Source: Geotrypetes seraphini
Taxonomy: Eukaryota; Chordata; Amphibia; Gymnophiona; Dermophiidae
Direction: 5' to 3'
Length of the DNA: 64,000 bases
NCBI RefSeq assembly: GCF_902459505.1
Contig: NC_047101.1
Location: 13,207,168-13,271,167, forward strand
How positions within the stretch are numbered: position 1 is the first letter of the stretch; the number at the start of each line of letters is the position of its first letter. A program made the position numbers and the translations under genes. Under the pieces are notes generated by a model. That model did no database searches, was not told the origin of the DNA, and saw nothing but the letters and a program-made list of their open reading frames with translations. This document shows positions 55,073 through 64,000 of this stretch, piece after piece.

Positions 55073-56074
55073 AGAGGGGCCGCTGAAAAGTTCTCAAACC
55101 AACCAACAAAGTTGGGGCAGTCTCCATCGAAGACTAAACAAGTAGTCCAGCAATTTTCCACTTTTTTTTGTTCCATATTTTTTCTGACGAAACAACAACA
55201 ACAAAAAAAATTGTTGAAGCTTGAGGAATGGTCTGAAACTTGGCAGCTAAAATTTAATGCAAGGTCATGCATTTGGGCTGCAAAAACTCGAGGGAACGGT
55301 ACAGTTTAGGGGGTGAAGAACTTTTGTGCACGAAAGAGGAGAGGGACTTGGGTGTGATAGTTTGTGATGATCTTAAGGTGACCAAGCAGGTTGAAAAGGT
55401 GACTGTGAAAGCTAGAAGGATGCTAGGGTGCATAGGGAGAGGTATGGCCAGTAGGAAAAAAGAGGTATTGATGCCCCTGTATAAGACTTTGGTGAGATCT
55501 CATTTAGAATATCGTGTACAATTCTGGAAGCTGCACCTTCAAAAAGATATAAAAATGATGGAGGAAGGTTACTAAAATAGTGTGTGGTCTTCGTCATGAG
55601 GTATGTGGGGATAGATTTAAAGATCTCAATATGTATATTTTGGAGGAAAGGCGGGAGAGGGGAGATATGATAGAGAGGTTTAAATACCTCCGTGATGTAA
55701 ACGCGCATGAGTCGAGTCTCTTTCATTTGAAAGGAAGCTCTGGAATGAGAGGGCATAGAATGAAGTTAAGAGGTGAGAGGCTCCGGAGTAATCTAAGGAA
55801 ATACTTTTTTACAGAAAGGGTGGTAGATGGGTGGAACAGTCTCCCGGAAGAGGTGGTGGAGACAAGAGACTGTGTCTGAATTCAAGAAAGCCTGGGATAG
55901 GCACGTGGGATCTCTTAGAGAGAGGCAGAGATAATAGTTACTGTGAATGGGCAGACTGGATGGGCCATCATGTTTTTATGTTTCTTTGGAAAATCAATGG
56001 ATTAAGTGTAGAGCCCTCGATGGAGACTGCCCCAACTTTGTTGGTGGGGCTGAGAACTTTTCGGCGGTCCCTCG
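55073..56074. mobile_element. Mariner-like element enclosing a CR1-like LINE fragment, TA TSD
   Basis: Left 90 bases AGAGGGGCCGCTGAAAAGTT... and right inverse ...AACTTTTCGGCGGTCCCTCG, flanked by TA (55071-55072, 56075-56076). The shared subterminal CAAAGTTGGGGCAGTCTCCA also marks the 220-bp copy at 60364. The middle, about 55205-55985, is a LINE. Confidence 0.7.
55205..55985 (+). mobile_element. CR1-like LINE ORF2 C-terminal third and tail
   Basis: Frames read KLEEWSETWQLKFNARS, LGGEELLCTKEERDLGVIVC, DDLKVTKQVEKVTVKARRML, GCIGRGMASRKKEVLMPLYK, TLVRSHLEYRVQFWKLHLQK then, shifted, LYILEERRERGDMIERFKYL and KYFFTERVVDGWNSLPEEVV. Typical CR1-group end. At least two frame changes; 5'-truncated. 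Confidence 0.85.
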
Positions 56075-56085
56075 TATTCCTAGAA

Positions 56086-57256
56086 ATACTAAATAAAGGC
56101 AATCAGCGTAAGTTGCTCAGGTTAGAAATAACTTACTATTCGTGGTAGATTAGCGCTTCTCACAAGTGACAGGCACGATCCTGGAGGGACAGCTGCTTTG
56201 CTTGGCCCTGGGACAAGAAATTCAAGCTATTGGGGGCTTAAGAGCTGGCTAGATGGGAAAGCAGCACTGGGGAAGGGGGGGGGAGGGAGAAAGGCTTTTG
56301 GTATTTATTTATGGTATATTTAATTCAAAATCAAACGTTTCCTGTATTATTATAAGGCAAAACAAAACCAGCCCCACAAGTTGCAAAAGATATATGAGAG
56401 AAGATTGACAGAAACCATGAGGCAATTGGGGACACCTGCCAAGCAATGAACAAGGTCAAGCAAAGTGACCGGTGCTTATCAAAAAAGAAGGACGTGACAC
56501 AGGAGAGGGGGAGCGACCCAATGGTTGGAGCAGCGGGCAAGGAAGGTTGAGATTCCCCTTGGGTCCTGTGTGACTATGGGCACCTATCCTTTAACTCTTT
56601 GTTGCCTCAAAGACAAGCCTCTCCTGGCACAGGAAAATATCCAAGTTATTTGTTTATTAGAATCTGGCTCATGCATTCTCCAGTAGTAGCTCAAAATAGT
56701 TACTAGATTTTACTTTAGTAAAATCCGGAACCCCTAGACCCGCCCCCCCAGGCCTGCCCAGTTCCATCCCATCCCCGCCCCTAATCCCGCACTAGCCCTG
56801 GCCCCCACTGCCTGCTCTCGTTGGGCAGGAGCACATCCGTGCATGTATGGACGCCATGCGATGACGTCGCGCGCACGCATGGATGTCCTCCTGTCCGACG
56901 CGATTTTTGAGGAAGCTTTTCAAAACGAGGACATGTCTGGGGAAATCCGGACGACTGGAAACCCTAGCTCAAAGTGGCTTACATTCAAGTACACTACGTA
57001 TTTTTCTGTCCCCACAGGGCTTTTCTTTTCTAAAGGACAAAAGCCCTATTGTGTACTTAGCATGTGAAACGCAGGCTGCCATAAAATATGTTCAAGTATT
57101 TTGTGGTATTTTTCCTGTTAGTGCCTGTTGAAGGGGGGGCGGAAGAGTTAATCAGCCAGCGCATTCACGTTAGCGCACTCACCCCCGAATTCTGTGCGTT
57201 ATGCCTTTAAGTTGCGCGTGCAAATTTGCCAACTTGTGCACACAGCGTAATTGATT
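56086..57256. other. No gene recognised; one transposon end
   Basis: 56925-56966 reads GAGGACATGTCTGGGGAAAT, CCGGACGACTGGAAACCCTA, a GGGTTACCAG-family end. No coding signal. Confidence 0.4.
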
Positions 57257-57416
57257 AAGAACATAAGAACAAAAGAAGTTGCCTCCGCTGAGGCAGACCA
57301 GAGGTCCATCTCGCTCAGCGGTCCGCTCCCGCGGCGGCCCATCAGGCCTATTGCCTGAGATGTGGTTCCTGACTATTTCTATAACCTACCTCTACTCCTA
57401 TCCCTATAACCTACCT

Positions 57417-59074
57417 CAGGGGTCTGCAACCTTTAAGACATAAAGAGCCACTTGGACCCATTTTCGAAAAGAAAAAAAAACTTGGAGCCGCAAAACCATT
57501 ATAAAACAAATCTAACGCTGCATATATTGTTTCTTATCTTAATGCTATATACAGGATCACTAAATTGAAAATAAAATCATTTTTCCTACCTTTGCTATTT
57601 GGTGATTTCATGAGTCTCTGGTTGCACTTTCTTCTTCTGACTGTGCATCCAATCTTTCTTCCTTTCTTTCAGCCTCCTGTATGTTTCCTCTCCTCCAGAC
57701 CTCATTCTCTCCCCCAACTTTTTCTTTCTGTCTCCCTGTTCCCCCTTCTTTCTGTCTCCGTGCCGTCCCCCAAGCCACTCGGTTTGCTGCCACCGCAATC
57801 GGGGAACAGCCCCCAAGCCACCGCCGTCCCAAGCTTTCCCTGCAGAAGTGTTGCGCTGACCAGCATTCCGCTCCCTGACGTCAATTCTGACGTAGGAGAG
57901 GAAGTTCCGGGCCAACAAAGCATTTCTCCTCATTCCATCCAGCCTGAGCCCCATCTCTCCTTGATCCAGCATTTCCCTTCTGTGTCTGTCAGAATTACCA
58001 TTCCACCTATTTTCCAGCATCACCCTTCTTTGTGTCCATCTCACCTATATCCCTATCTCACCACTTTTTCAGAATCTTCATTTGTCTCTGTCCTTATCTT
58101 TACGCCATGTTCACCATTTGCCCTTTCAATGTCTTTATCTCCCCCCACACACTTTTTCAGCATTACTTCTATGTCTCTATTTCACCTCCTCTTCATGTCC
58201 CCTCTGTATCTCTATCCTTATTCAGTAGGTCCTGCTTACCCTTTCTCTTCTTTGTGTCACTATCTCCATTTTCAGCTTTCCCCCTTTTTCCTTTGTTACT
58301 GCACCCTGTAGCTAGAATCTTTCCACCCTCCCTCCACTCCGGCCCAGCCCAGTATGAAAGATTTCCTTTTGTTTCCCTCCCCTCTCTCTTTCTCTCTCTC
58401 TTCTCCTCCCTCACCCACGAGTCCTGCATCTGGCCCTCTCCCTTCTACCTGCACCTGGCAACACCCCCCTGCTCCGCGGCTCTCTTCAGCAACTCGTCAG
58501 CAGCAGTGATCAAGACAAGCTGCCGACATCGAGGCCTTCCCTCTACGAGTCCCGCCTTTGTGGAAAAAGGAAGTTGAAAAAGGAAGTTGAAACAAGCGGG
58601 ACTCGCAGAGGGTAGGCCCCGACGTCAGAAGCTTGTGTCGATTGCTGCTGCTGAGTTGCCAAAGAGAGCCGCGGAGCAGGGGATGTGGCCGGAAGCAGGT
58701 AGAAGGGAGAGGGAGATAGGAAGGCTGTAGATCTCCGGAGCATGACACCGACCCCGGCCAGGATGATTTCTTTTTCAGGCACCTTACAAGTCCAGCGTCG
58801 CGGGGGAAATAGCCATGCTGAGCAGTGAGCTCAGCACTACACAGATGAAAGCCTTGCTTGCTGATTGGTCCGGCGGCACGGCGGGGCGGGGCCGCCGGAC
58901 CAATCAGCAAGCAAGGCTTTCATCTGTGTATGTGCTGAGCTCACTGCTCAGCATGGCTATTTCCCGCCGCGACGCTGGACTTAAGCTGCATGCCTGCGTG
59001 ACACACTACCGGAGCCGCAGCAAAGGTGGAAAAGAGCCGCATGCGGCTCTGGAGCCGCAGGTTGCCGACCCCCG
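57417..59074. mobile_element. hAT element with perfect 8-bp TSD
   Basis: TSD ACCTACCT at 57409-57416 and 59075-59082. Ends CAGGGGTCTGCAACCTTTAA / AGGTTGCCGACCCCCG with GAGCCGC subterminal repeats. The pyrimidine-rich interior gives spurious open frames. Contains a strong hairpin (58797-58975) and a smaller one at 58540-58615. No transposase recognised. Confidence 0.85.
58797..58975. repeat. Long hairpin inside the hAT element
   Basis: Arms 58797-58877 and 58890-58977 pair almost completely: GATGAAAGCCTTGCTTGCTG / CAGCAAGCAAGGCTTTCATC, GCTGAGCAGTGAGCTCAGCA, loop within GGCACGGCGGGGC. Confidence 0.85.
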
Positions 59075-59643
59075 ACCTACCTCTACTCCTATCCCTATAA
59101 TCTACCTCTACTCCTATCCCTATAACCTACCTCTACTCCTATCCCTATAACCTACCTCTACTCCTATCCCTATAATCTACCTCTACTCCTATCCCTATAA
59201 TCTACCTCTACTCCTATCCCTATAACCTACCTCTACTCCTATCCCTATAATCTACCTCTACTCCTATCCCTATAACCTACCTCTACTCCTATCCCTATAA
59301 TCTACCTCTACTCCTATCCCTATAACCTACCTCTACTCCTATCCCTATAATCTACCTCTACTCCTATCCCTATAACCTACCTCTACTCCTATCCCTATAA
59401 TCTACCTCTACTCCTATCCCTATAACCTACCTCTACTCCTATCCCTATAATCTACCTCTACTCCTATCCCTATAATCTACCTCTACTCCTATCCCTATAA
59501 CCTACCTCTACTCCTATCCCTATAACCTACCTCTACTCCTATCCCTATAACCTACCTCTACTCCTATCCCTATAATCTACCTCTACTCCTATCCCTATAA
59601 TCTACCTCTACTCCTATCCCTATAACCTACCTCTACTCCTATC
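59075..59643. repeat. 25-bp minisatellite, about 22 copies
   Basis: CTACCTCTACTCCTATCCCT then ATAAY, where Y varies irregularly. Two unexpanded units lie at 57385-57416, on the other side of the hAT. Confidence 0.95.
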
Positions 59644-59799
59644 TGTACCCCTCAATCCCTTTGTCCTCTATTTGGTATAAAAGGCACTGACAATCGTCAA
59701 TTAACATCATTGCTTACTTCCTATGCTGTCTATTAAAATGTTTTATCACATATTGTGTTGACATTGTAATGCAGTGTATTATGCCATACTTTGTATTGT

Positions 59800-60052
59800 A
59801 ATTTGAATCTTTTTTTTTAAATTCTTTATTTAATTTTTAATTAAGTACAGAATTGTGCTTAAAAGGAAATATTTCGATACTAATACATCCAATATACTAT
59901 TGAGATAAACAAAATAAATCAAAAAGGTAATAATACAAATTAATAAATTCAGCTTTCTATTGGGTTAAACAGAGTAAATCAAAAGGTGTTATTTAACGTA
60001 AACAAAGTCCTCAAACCAAGTGAAGGAGGGAAACTAAAATTTGAATCTTTTT
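59800..60052 (-). mobile_element. Short retrotransposed insert with 15-bp TSD
   Basis: AATTTGAATCTTTTT at 59800-59814 and 60038-60052. The insert starts with a T-run (poly-A on the minus strand) and is about 223 bases, probably a 5'-truncated L1-like end (family not certain). Confidence 0.65.
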
Positions 60053-60363
60053 ACCACTGTAATTGCCTAATGCTTATATTTGGCTTATTCTTGCTCTACA
60101 CTGCCTTGAGTAAATTTCATCAAAAAGGCGGTAAATGCAGTAAATCCTAATAGATAAACTCAAGGCAGCCCAGAGCAACCACGGCACAGCCACAGCCTGC
60201 CACGTCCTGCTAACCTCCTCAAAACGTTTATAAATCTGCTTTCTTCCTTAGATTCACAGTCTTGGGAGTTCTTCTGGATATCCATATGGTGCAGCACCTT
60301 GTTTTACAAAGGTAGGTCACTGCCACTACCGATTGTCTTTTCTATAGGTCCAGTACGTATATA

Positions 60364-60583
60364 TGAGGGGCCGCTGAAAAGTTCTCAGCCCAACCAACAA
60401 AGTTGGGGCAGTCTCCAGCGAGGGCTATACCCCTTAGTCCAGCGATTTTCCACTTTTTTTTTGTTCTGTCATAAAAATACGGAATGAAAAAAGTGGAAAA
60501 ATTGCTGGACTAAGGGGTATAGCCCTCGCTGGAGACTGCCCCAACTTTGTTGGTTGGGCTGAGAACTTTTCAGCAGCTCCTTA
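60364..60583. mobile_element. 220-bp palindromic mariner-like MITE, TA TSD
   Basis: TA at 60362-60363 and 60584-60585. Arms of about 95 bases (GGGCCGCTGAAAAGTTCTCA...) around a T-rich loop. Same family as 55073-56074. Confidence 0.75.
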
Positions 60584-60599
60584 TAATAATTTATTTTAT

Positions 60600-61810
60600 T
60601 TATTTACTAGTCTTATAGCCCGTTACATTAACGGGTGCTAGAATATATGTGTGTGTGTGTCTTTATTTCTTTCTCTCTCTCTCCTTAGCCGCTTTCTTTC
60701 TTTCTGTCTTTCTTTTTCCTTGGCTGTCCATCACCAACCCTTGCCTTCTCCCCCTTTCCATTGTCCCTTCCTTTTACCTCCCCTGTGTCCACCACTACCC
60801 CTTCACTGCTCTCCTTATGCAGCAGCAGCCTTTCTTCCTTTGTTTTACTTCCCCCCATCCAGCAGCACCTCTTTCCTTCTTCCCCTGTCCAACATTAAGC
60901 ATCCGTTCCTTTTTCTTCACCCCCCTGTCCATCAGCATCTCTTTCCTTCTCCCCCTGTCCAGCAGTAGGCGTCCCTTCCTTTTTATCCCCCCCCCTCTTC
61001 CTTCTTATCCCTATGATACACTTACCTTGCTCTACCCCTGATCAGAGGTTCCCGACAGCCGCCCAGTTGCAGCCATTGGAAATGTTCCCTCTGCTGCATC
61101 CCGCACCCCTCCTGACGCGACTCCCGCTGTCTTTCTTTCTGTCTGTCTCTGTCCCTGGCCCCCTTTGTCTGTCTGTCTTTCTGTGTATCTCCCTGCCCCT
61201 GTCTTTCTTCTTTTCTTTCTGTCTCCCTTCCTCCCTCTGTCTGTCTGTCCAAAGCAGTATTTCCTCCCCCTCCATTTCCCTCCCCCCACACCAGTTCCCT
61301 GTGCAGCAGCATTAGCGTTTCCTCTACCCCCCTTTCCCTTCCTGCGGTCCCGACTACAAACGCGGTCCCGAGTCCTTTGCCGCCCCCCCTTCCCTTCCCA
61401 CGGGCCCAACTACACATGGCGATTCAAGCAGCGTGCGCAGCAGTCTTCACACGCTGCTTTGGGTCCTTCTACTGCCCTGATTTACTCTGGCACGTCCCTG
61501 CACACGCTGCTTAAATTGCCAGTCGGGCCCGCGGGAAGGGAAGGGGGGGGGCGGCAAAGGACTCGGGTCCCGGGCAGCGGAAAGTTGCTGGGCTCCTCGG
61601 TGGGGGTGCTGAGCGGCCGCGATCCCTCTCCTCCCAGACCCCCCCACCCCCCCCCCCCGCTGGAGGAACGGAGATCTGCAGTCCTGGCTTGAAGCGATCG
61701 GTGGCTGGTGACGTATTATCGTGCATGCGCACTCCTGCAGCCACAGACCTACTGATCTCGGAAGCACGCAAATAGGAGTGCGCATGCGCGGCTAGCCTTT
61801 TATTATATAG
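60600..61810. repeat. Unclassified element, pyrimidine-rich interior
   Basis: Starts near ACTAGTCTTATAGCCCGTTA, CATTAACGGGTGCTAG (a hairpin) with (GT)n; ends GCGCATGCGCGGCTAGCCTT, TTATTATATAGGA. The interior 60660-61330 is CT-rich with repeated CAGCAGCA/CCCCTGTCCAGCA words. GTGCATGCGCACTCCTG and GGAGTGCGCATGCGC (61714-61792) pair. Family not known to me. Confidence 0.4.
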
Positions 61811-62048
61811 GATTCAATTTTCTATACCGTTCTCCCAGGGAGCTCAGAGCGGTTTACATGCATTTATTCAGGTACTCAAGCATTTTCCCCTGTCTTTCCC
61901 GGTGGGCTCACAATCTATCTAATGTACTTGGGGCAATGGGGGGAGTACCGGTAAGTGACTTGCCCAGGGTCACAAGGAGCAGCATGGGCTTTGAACCCAC
62001 TACCTCAGGGTGCTGAGGCTGTAGCTCTTAACCACTGTGCCACACTCT
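61811..62048 (-). mobile_element. tRNA/CORE-type SINE, full length
   Basis: Minus strand: GAGTGTGGCACAGTGGTTAA, GGGTTCAAAGCCC, CAAGTCACTTACC core, tail GTAAACCGCTCTGAGCTCCC, GGTATAGAAAATTGAA. It lies 62 bases before the acceptor of the Ig exon. Confidence 0.8.
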
Positions 62049-62110
62049 CAGATTTAACTTGATTGATATCTTGTACTGGTTTAATAATTAGCATATATTT
62101 CTTCCTTCAG

Positions 62111-62252
62111 AATCTACAAAATATTACAACTACCAAAGGTCAATTAGTCGTATTTGAATGTCGCATACGGGCAACACCCCCTCTTCAAATTCAGTGGTAC
62201 AGAGAATGTGATCCCATCATGGATTCTGCAGATTTCCGAATTCTGCGAAAAA
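62111..62252 (+). CDS. Internal exon of a palladin/myopalladin/myotilin-family gene (half of an Ig domain)
   Basis: A 142-base exon preceded by a pyrimidine-rich acceptor (tttcttccttcag) and followed by a GTATGT donor. It starts in phase 0 and ends in phase 1, encoding NLQNITTTKGQLVVFECRIR then ATPPLQIQWYRE and DSADFRILRK. This is the first half of an I-set Ig domain: B-strand Cys in FEC and C-strand Trp in QWYR are present; the F-strand Cys would be on the next exon, which was not found before 64000. Palladin-family proteins are actin/alpha-actinin binding scaffolds of Z-discs and stress fibres. From memory the segment is nearest to Ig2 of PALLD or MYPN (GQLVVFECR...DSPDFRIL). Human MYOT, the neighbour of NPY6R, has only the two C-terminal Ig domains. 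The locus may therefore be a long-form MYOT, or a PALLD/MYPN relative. Exon status is well supported; the paralogue is not decided. Confidence 0.8.
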
Positions 62253-62714
62253 GTATGTAATGATACACTGTCTCTCTTACTTTTTTTCACAGCCATTGAA
62301 ATGGAAGCATGAGATGTAATTCATTTAGCATTAGAAAATTGGAACATTAAGGCCTGTAAGGGGCAACCTGTGGACCACTAAACTTGGTTTTGTAAACCAA
62401 GAAAATTCAAATCGAAAGACATCCACCATGTCTGCACAAGTCATCCATTTTAGCTCAGGCATGAAAGTAGGGGTGCATGATCTACTTCCAAAATCTCAGA
62501 AGGGCCCCACCCATAGCTTCTTCTTGGAGATCGGGGGTCTTCTTCCAATACTGGAAAAGCATTGAGAGTTGGGGTTTGCCCCCCCCCCTTTCAACATTTA
62601 CACCCAGTCCCACAAGCTCATATGCCTTTAAGATATGGATAGAGTTTAAGGGCATAGAAGCTCATAGGCTAACCCAAGAGTAGCAGCAGTCAGGGTGCTG
62701 ACATTTCACTGTAT
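62253..62714 (+). other. Intron sequence after the Ig exon
   Basis: Begins with the GTATGT donor. No second exon or repeat named. Confidence 0.5.
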
Positions 62715-62830
62715 TTTTTTTAAATTTTTTTTATTTATTTAATCATTTATATACCACTTATATCCTAAGTGGTTTACATTCAGGTACTTTATCATATTTC
62801 CCTATATGTCCCGGCGGGCTCAAACTCTAT
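62715..62830 (-). mobile_element. SINE/LINE 3' tail fragment
   Basis: TATACCACTTATATCCTAAG, TGGTTTACATTCAGG, CCCGGCGGGCTCAAACTC on +, reverse of the common tail. Confidence 0.55.
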
Positions 62831-63678
62831 CTAGTGTACCCTGCTCCCATGGCTCCTTCCTAGGGTCTCTCCCTTCATTCCCTGCTCCCTCCCTCCCCCC
62901 CTTCAGAGGCACTTCTGCTTACATAATTCATCTCCTTTGGCCAGCCCTGGAACCCACAGCAGCAGCAATGGGATTGGATAATCAACATGGTGGCATGCTT
63001 AGAGGTGCTGCAATGCCTCTCCCTACATAGAAGAAGATCCTGGGAAGGGAGGAGAAAGGATTCTGTTCCGATTTTCCTTTCTGGTGCTGCTGCTAATACC
63101 TGAAGATCTTGGCTGTTCTTCTTCATTTGTTCTGGAGGTGATGGGCCATCTTGCCTCCTTCGGTCTTATGCCCCCTGCTGGGAATTGCTTGGACAGAATG
63201 GACAGTTCTATTTTTCTTTTCATTTCTAATCTATCATTCATCTCTTCAATCAATTGATAACCATCAAAGCTGTTGGTGTCTTAGAATAGTCCCAGAGGAT
63301 CTATTTGATAATATTTTCTGGCATGCATACTCAGAAAATGACTATAAAACACCTTCAGCAAATAGCTCCAAACCACCATTATCTTCTAGAAAAATAAATA
63401 ACTACAAATGCAACAGTTGTCCACTCAACATGACCAAGATACATTGTTTTTATAATAGCCAAGAAATGATTCCGGCTTTACTTAAAAGCAGAAAATAAGA
63501 TACAATCAAAAAGTTCTCCTGGAGGAAAAGTATATTCTACCATGCTTAGACTATACGAAACAACACAAAACCCTCAAAATTACAGCACAGGAAATAAGTA
63601 CTTTTAGGTTGAAAATAATGTCTTTATTTAGAAGGGTCCAGTTAACGATCAACAAGAGGGACAGGGAATGGGGACTTG
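62831..63678. other. Intron-like sequence, no exon recognised
   Basis: A plus-strand open frame to 63498 (ENDYKTPSANSSKPPLSSRK, INNYKCNSCPLNMTKIHCF) has no Ig features, no donor and ends in a stop; not accepted as an exon. Confidence 0.35.
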
Positions 63679-64000
63679 TACCGTATTTTCACGCATATAC
63701 CGCGCACCCGTGTAAAACGCGCACACGGGTATAGCGCGCAGGAAACCTAAATTTATGTAAAGAAAATTATTATATACTGCGCACACGCGTATACCGCGCA
63801 TGCTGCTCCATGAATTTAAATCTCCTTCTGCCGTCCCGACTCTCCTTTCGCCGCCCTGACCTGCTCCCAGCTCTGTAAGCATGCGCAGACCATCTACAGA
63901 CAAAGAAGATGGTCTGAGCATGCTTGCCGCTCAGTTTTCTAACCACACTGTTTTCTAACCCGCCCCTTCTCTGAGCCCTGCGCTGCTTCCTCTGCCGGCG
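63679..64000. mobile_element. Mariner-like element, left part, runs off the window
   Basis: After TA, CCGTATTTTCACGCATATAC with repeated CGCGCAC/ACGCG and ATACCGCGCA words, a TIR type common in tetrapod non-autonomous mariners. Right end not included. Confidence 0.5.

Larger units (their letters stand above)
57257..59700 (-). mobile_element. CR1-like LINE 3' region, split by a hAT and expanded into a minisatellite
   Basis: 57257-57416 is the family tail (GAACATAAGAACAAAAGAAG, GGTCCGCTCCCGCGGCGGCC). It breaks at the hAT 57417-59074 and resumes in the CCTATCCCTATAA segment, which is tandemly amplified to 59643; 59644-59700 (CCCCTCAATCCCTTTGTCC) continues the LINE. Confidence 0.65.

Noticed and set aside
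57565-58577. Plus-strand frames of 248 and 181 codons
   Set aside because: Pyrimidine-rich interior of a hAT element; low-complexity Ser/Pro/Phe/Leu composition, overlapping frames on both strands.
59075-59643. CRISPR-like regular array
   Set aside because: Units are contiguous without spacers, in vertebrate DNA; a minisatellite.
60649-61785. Several overlapping frames of 100-175 codons on both strands
   Set aside because: CT-rich repeat interior; no domain or codon pattern, and opposite strands are equally open.
63151-63498. 115-codon plus-strand frame after the Ig exon
   Set aside because: Starts at TTG, no Ig or linker similarity, no donor at the end; likely chance.
1-64000. Retroviral or LTR-element genes
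   Set aside because: No gag, protease, integrase or envelope-like reading was recognised; the reverse-transcriptase-related pieces are all CR1-, L2- or L1-type LINEs.

Overview
The window reads as vertebrate nuclear DNA: one intact single-exon GPCR gene, one recognisable immunoglobulin-domain exon with consensus splice sites, and otherwise a dense mosaic of transposable elements. CR1-like and L2-like LINE ends, L1-like LINEs, tRNA/CORE-type SINEs, a 5S-derived SINE, hAT, Tc1/mariner and Harbinger-like elements are all present. From memory, the repeat dialect (TNN-flanked palindromes starting CCTCTTTTACTAAG, the CR1-like tail with ATAAGAACATAAGAA, the TAGAGAATGACAC hAT ends) is most like a caecilian amphibian. 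That identification is inference; tetrapod is the safe statement.

Layout. 1-21 kb: nested repeats, including an L1-like LINE (13.2-14.9 kb) split by a 779-bp insertion with a 12-bp target-site duplication (TSD), and an L2-like LINE (16.4-17.2 kb). 21.8-22.9 kb: NPY6R, a neuropeptide Y receptor of the Y1 subfamily, 366 codons and intact. 23-62 kb: repeats with many datable nestings (8-bp TSDs for hAT, TA for mariner-like, 3-bp TNN for Harbinger-like, 12-15 bp for retroelements) and four LINE- or transposon-embedded minisatellites. 62.11-62.25 kb: an exon of a palladin/myopalladin/myotilin-family gene on the + strand, whose other exons are not recognised here. In human, NPY6R lies beside MYOT, so the two host features form a known neighbourhood, although this exon resembles the second Ig domain of PALLD/MYPN, which human MYOT lacks.

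The most unusual signal is a dispersed family of hammerhead-ribozyme-like motifs (stem I - CUGANGA - stem II - GAAA - stem III - GUH - stem I'). Two copies keep every core position (5865-5912 +, 51678-51727 -), a third is near-perfect with a long two-part stem I (53711-53778 +), and about eight more are degenerate. Several lie between inverted arms, and two of those units are bounded by perfect 12- and 15-bp TSDs. This suggests short non-autonomous retroelements, possibly Penelope-like, that carry a self-cleaving RNA motif.

No CRISPR arrays, operons, rRNA or functional tRNA genes were seen. Most long open frames are chance readings of tandem repeats or pyrimidine-rich DNA.
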